A DNA stretch of 6,168 nucleotides from Dechloromonas sp. (GTDB taxonomy: Bacteria; Pseudomonadota; Gammaproteobacteria; Burkholderiales; Rhodocyclaceae): contig JAFLDQ010000187.1 of assembly GCA_017302355.1 (NCBI GenBank), positions 1 to 6,168 on the forward strand, written 5' to 3'. The notes under the pieces were generated by a model. It did no database searches. It was not told the DNA's origin and saw nothing but the letters and a program-made list of their open reading frames with translations. Position numbers and translations under genes: made by a program. Position 1 is the first letter of the stretch. Each line of letters opens with the position of its first letter. This document shows positions 5,523-6,168 of the stretch, piece by piece.

Positions 5523-6168
5523 ACAAACGCACGCCGGGAGAAAGGAAGCGAGGCCGCCCGGTCGTCGCGCGCCTTGGCCCGCGCCGCCGCATTCCCTCGC
5601 GTCGACATGCCCGCCGGACGATCTGCCGGCGAGTGTGAATTTTCTCACGGTCATCCCGGTCGCCATCGCGGTAGCCTTGAAGCCATGTCGGGAGTTGCCA
5701 TCGCGTGGTCTGCAACCGGCGGCGGTGGGTTGCCGGCCTCGCCGCAATCCGCGCAAGGCGACTCCTGTTTCCGCTGACCAGACAAAAGGCACCGACGAGA
5801 TGCGTCACAACTCCCGATCGCTGGCGAAAGCCCTCATGGCGATGACGTCGGTCCCTGCCGACGGTCGCGGACTGGGCGAGAAGCTGCTTGTCCGCCGGGA
5901 GCTTGGCCTCGTTCCGACGGCCGCCGCACTCTTCGTCGCGCGACGGCTGTTCAAATCGGCGAATACCGCGGGTGAACCAGGCTCCGGCATGGCTGCCCAA
6001 GATCTTTATCTGAAATCCTCTCACGGAAGTCCCGCGAGTTTTTCGCAACGGGCTGCCGCCCTGTCTCCCCGCGCCGCTCACGTTTCGGCCTTGAGCCCGT
6101 GCGCATCCTTGCAATACTGACACCCGCCTGTTTCCGTCCGGCAACCGGAAGAGGGCGCTCGGTGAATT
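5523..6168. other. Stretch of about 650 nt with no recognisable gene
   Basis: Upstream of the ccm promoter no frame on either strand gives a protein I recognise. Open frames exist on both strands (for example plus 5509-6120 and minus 6144-5482), but their products are rich in Arg, Pro, Ser and Gly without hydrophobic cores or motifs. Two weak possibilities remain. One is a 106-codon plus-strand frame from an ATG at 5800 to the stop at 6120. The other is the tail of a minus-strand gene entering from the right edge and ending at a TGA at 6078-6080, with a Cys-rich end GGCQYCKDAHGLKAET. Small inverted repeats occur at 5612-5631 (CGCCGG, 8-nt loop), 5846-5863 (CGTCGG, 6-nt loop) and 6137-6149 (TCCGG, 3-nt loop). 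None is followed by a T-run that would make a clear terminator. It may be a long intergenic region or decayed coding sequence. Confidence 0.5.

Noticed and set aside
5612..5631. Inverted repeat CGCCGG/CCGGCG as a terminator or operator
   Set aside because: The stem is only six base pairs, there is no T-run afterwards, and such short G+C palindromes are expected by chance at this composition.
4533..5777. 414-codon open frame on the plus strand, antisense to ccmA and part of ccmB
   Set aside because: It covers two firmly identified genes on the other strand and has no recognisable motif. It crosses the gene boundary and the promoter region only because stop codons are rare at this base composition.
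5448..5792. N-terminal extension of CcmA by up to 115 residues
   Set aside because: The extension has no similarity to the family, is Arg/Gly-rich, and includes the predicted operator and -10 hexamer. The family N-terminus begins at MLEADNLE.
5940..5965. GTTCAAATC resembling a tRNA T-loop
   Set aside because: The flanking five bases on each side do not pair, and no acceptor, D or anticodon arm can be formed around it.

Overview
The window holds a cytochrome c maturation (System I, Ccm) operon in the order ccmABCDEFGH. All genes lie on the minus strand, so transcription runs from right to left. The high G+C content, the gene order and the family signatures point to a proteobacterium. A betaproteobacterium, perhaps Rhodocyclales-like, is my best guess, but that is inference and not proof. 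No mobile element, CRISPR array, tRNA or rRNA was recognised.

Layout from the operon start (right) to its end (left). Bases 5523-6168 contain no gene I can recognise. At 5481-5522 there is a well-formed candidate FNR/CRP-family class II promoter: a TTGAT-N4-GTCAA box, then a CATAAT -10 hexamer at the canonical distance. The genes follow: ccmA (5447-4839), ccmB (4825-4157), ccmC (4160-3402), ccmD (3405-3208), ccmE (3211-2729), ccmF (2726-732), ccmG (735-151) and ccmH (154-1). ccmH is cut by the window edge just after its Cys-x-x-Cys motif. Five of the seven junctions (B/C, C/D, D/E, F/G, G/H) are four-base ATGA stop/start overlaps. The E/F gap is 2 nt and the A/B gap 13 nt, so the set is almost certainly one translationally coupled transcription unit.

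How the genes work together, from established knowledge of System I: CcmA (ATPase) and CcmB (membrane subunit), with CcmC and CcmD, load heme onto the periplasmic chaperone CcmE and release holo-CcmE. CcmE passes the heme to CcmF. CcmG and CcmH keep the CXXCH cysteines of the apocytochrome reduced and present them to CcmF for thioether bond formation. Every catalytic or ligand residue I could locate is intact: CcmA Walker A/B and signature motif, CcmC and CcmF WWD domains with flanking histidines, the CcmE heme-binding histidine, and the CcmG and CcmH cysteine pairs. The machinery therefore looks functional and conventional.

The most interesting signal is regulatory. The putative FNR-type site sits at about -41.5 relative to the start inferred from the -10 hexamer, which suggests that cytochrome c maturation is induced by oxygen limitation. 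I found no convincing new biological system in this window.
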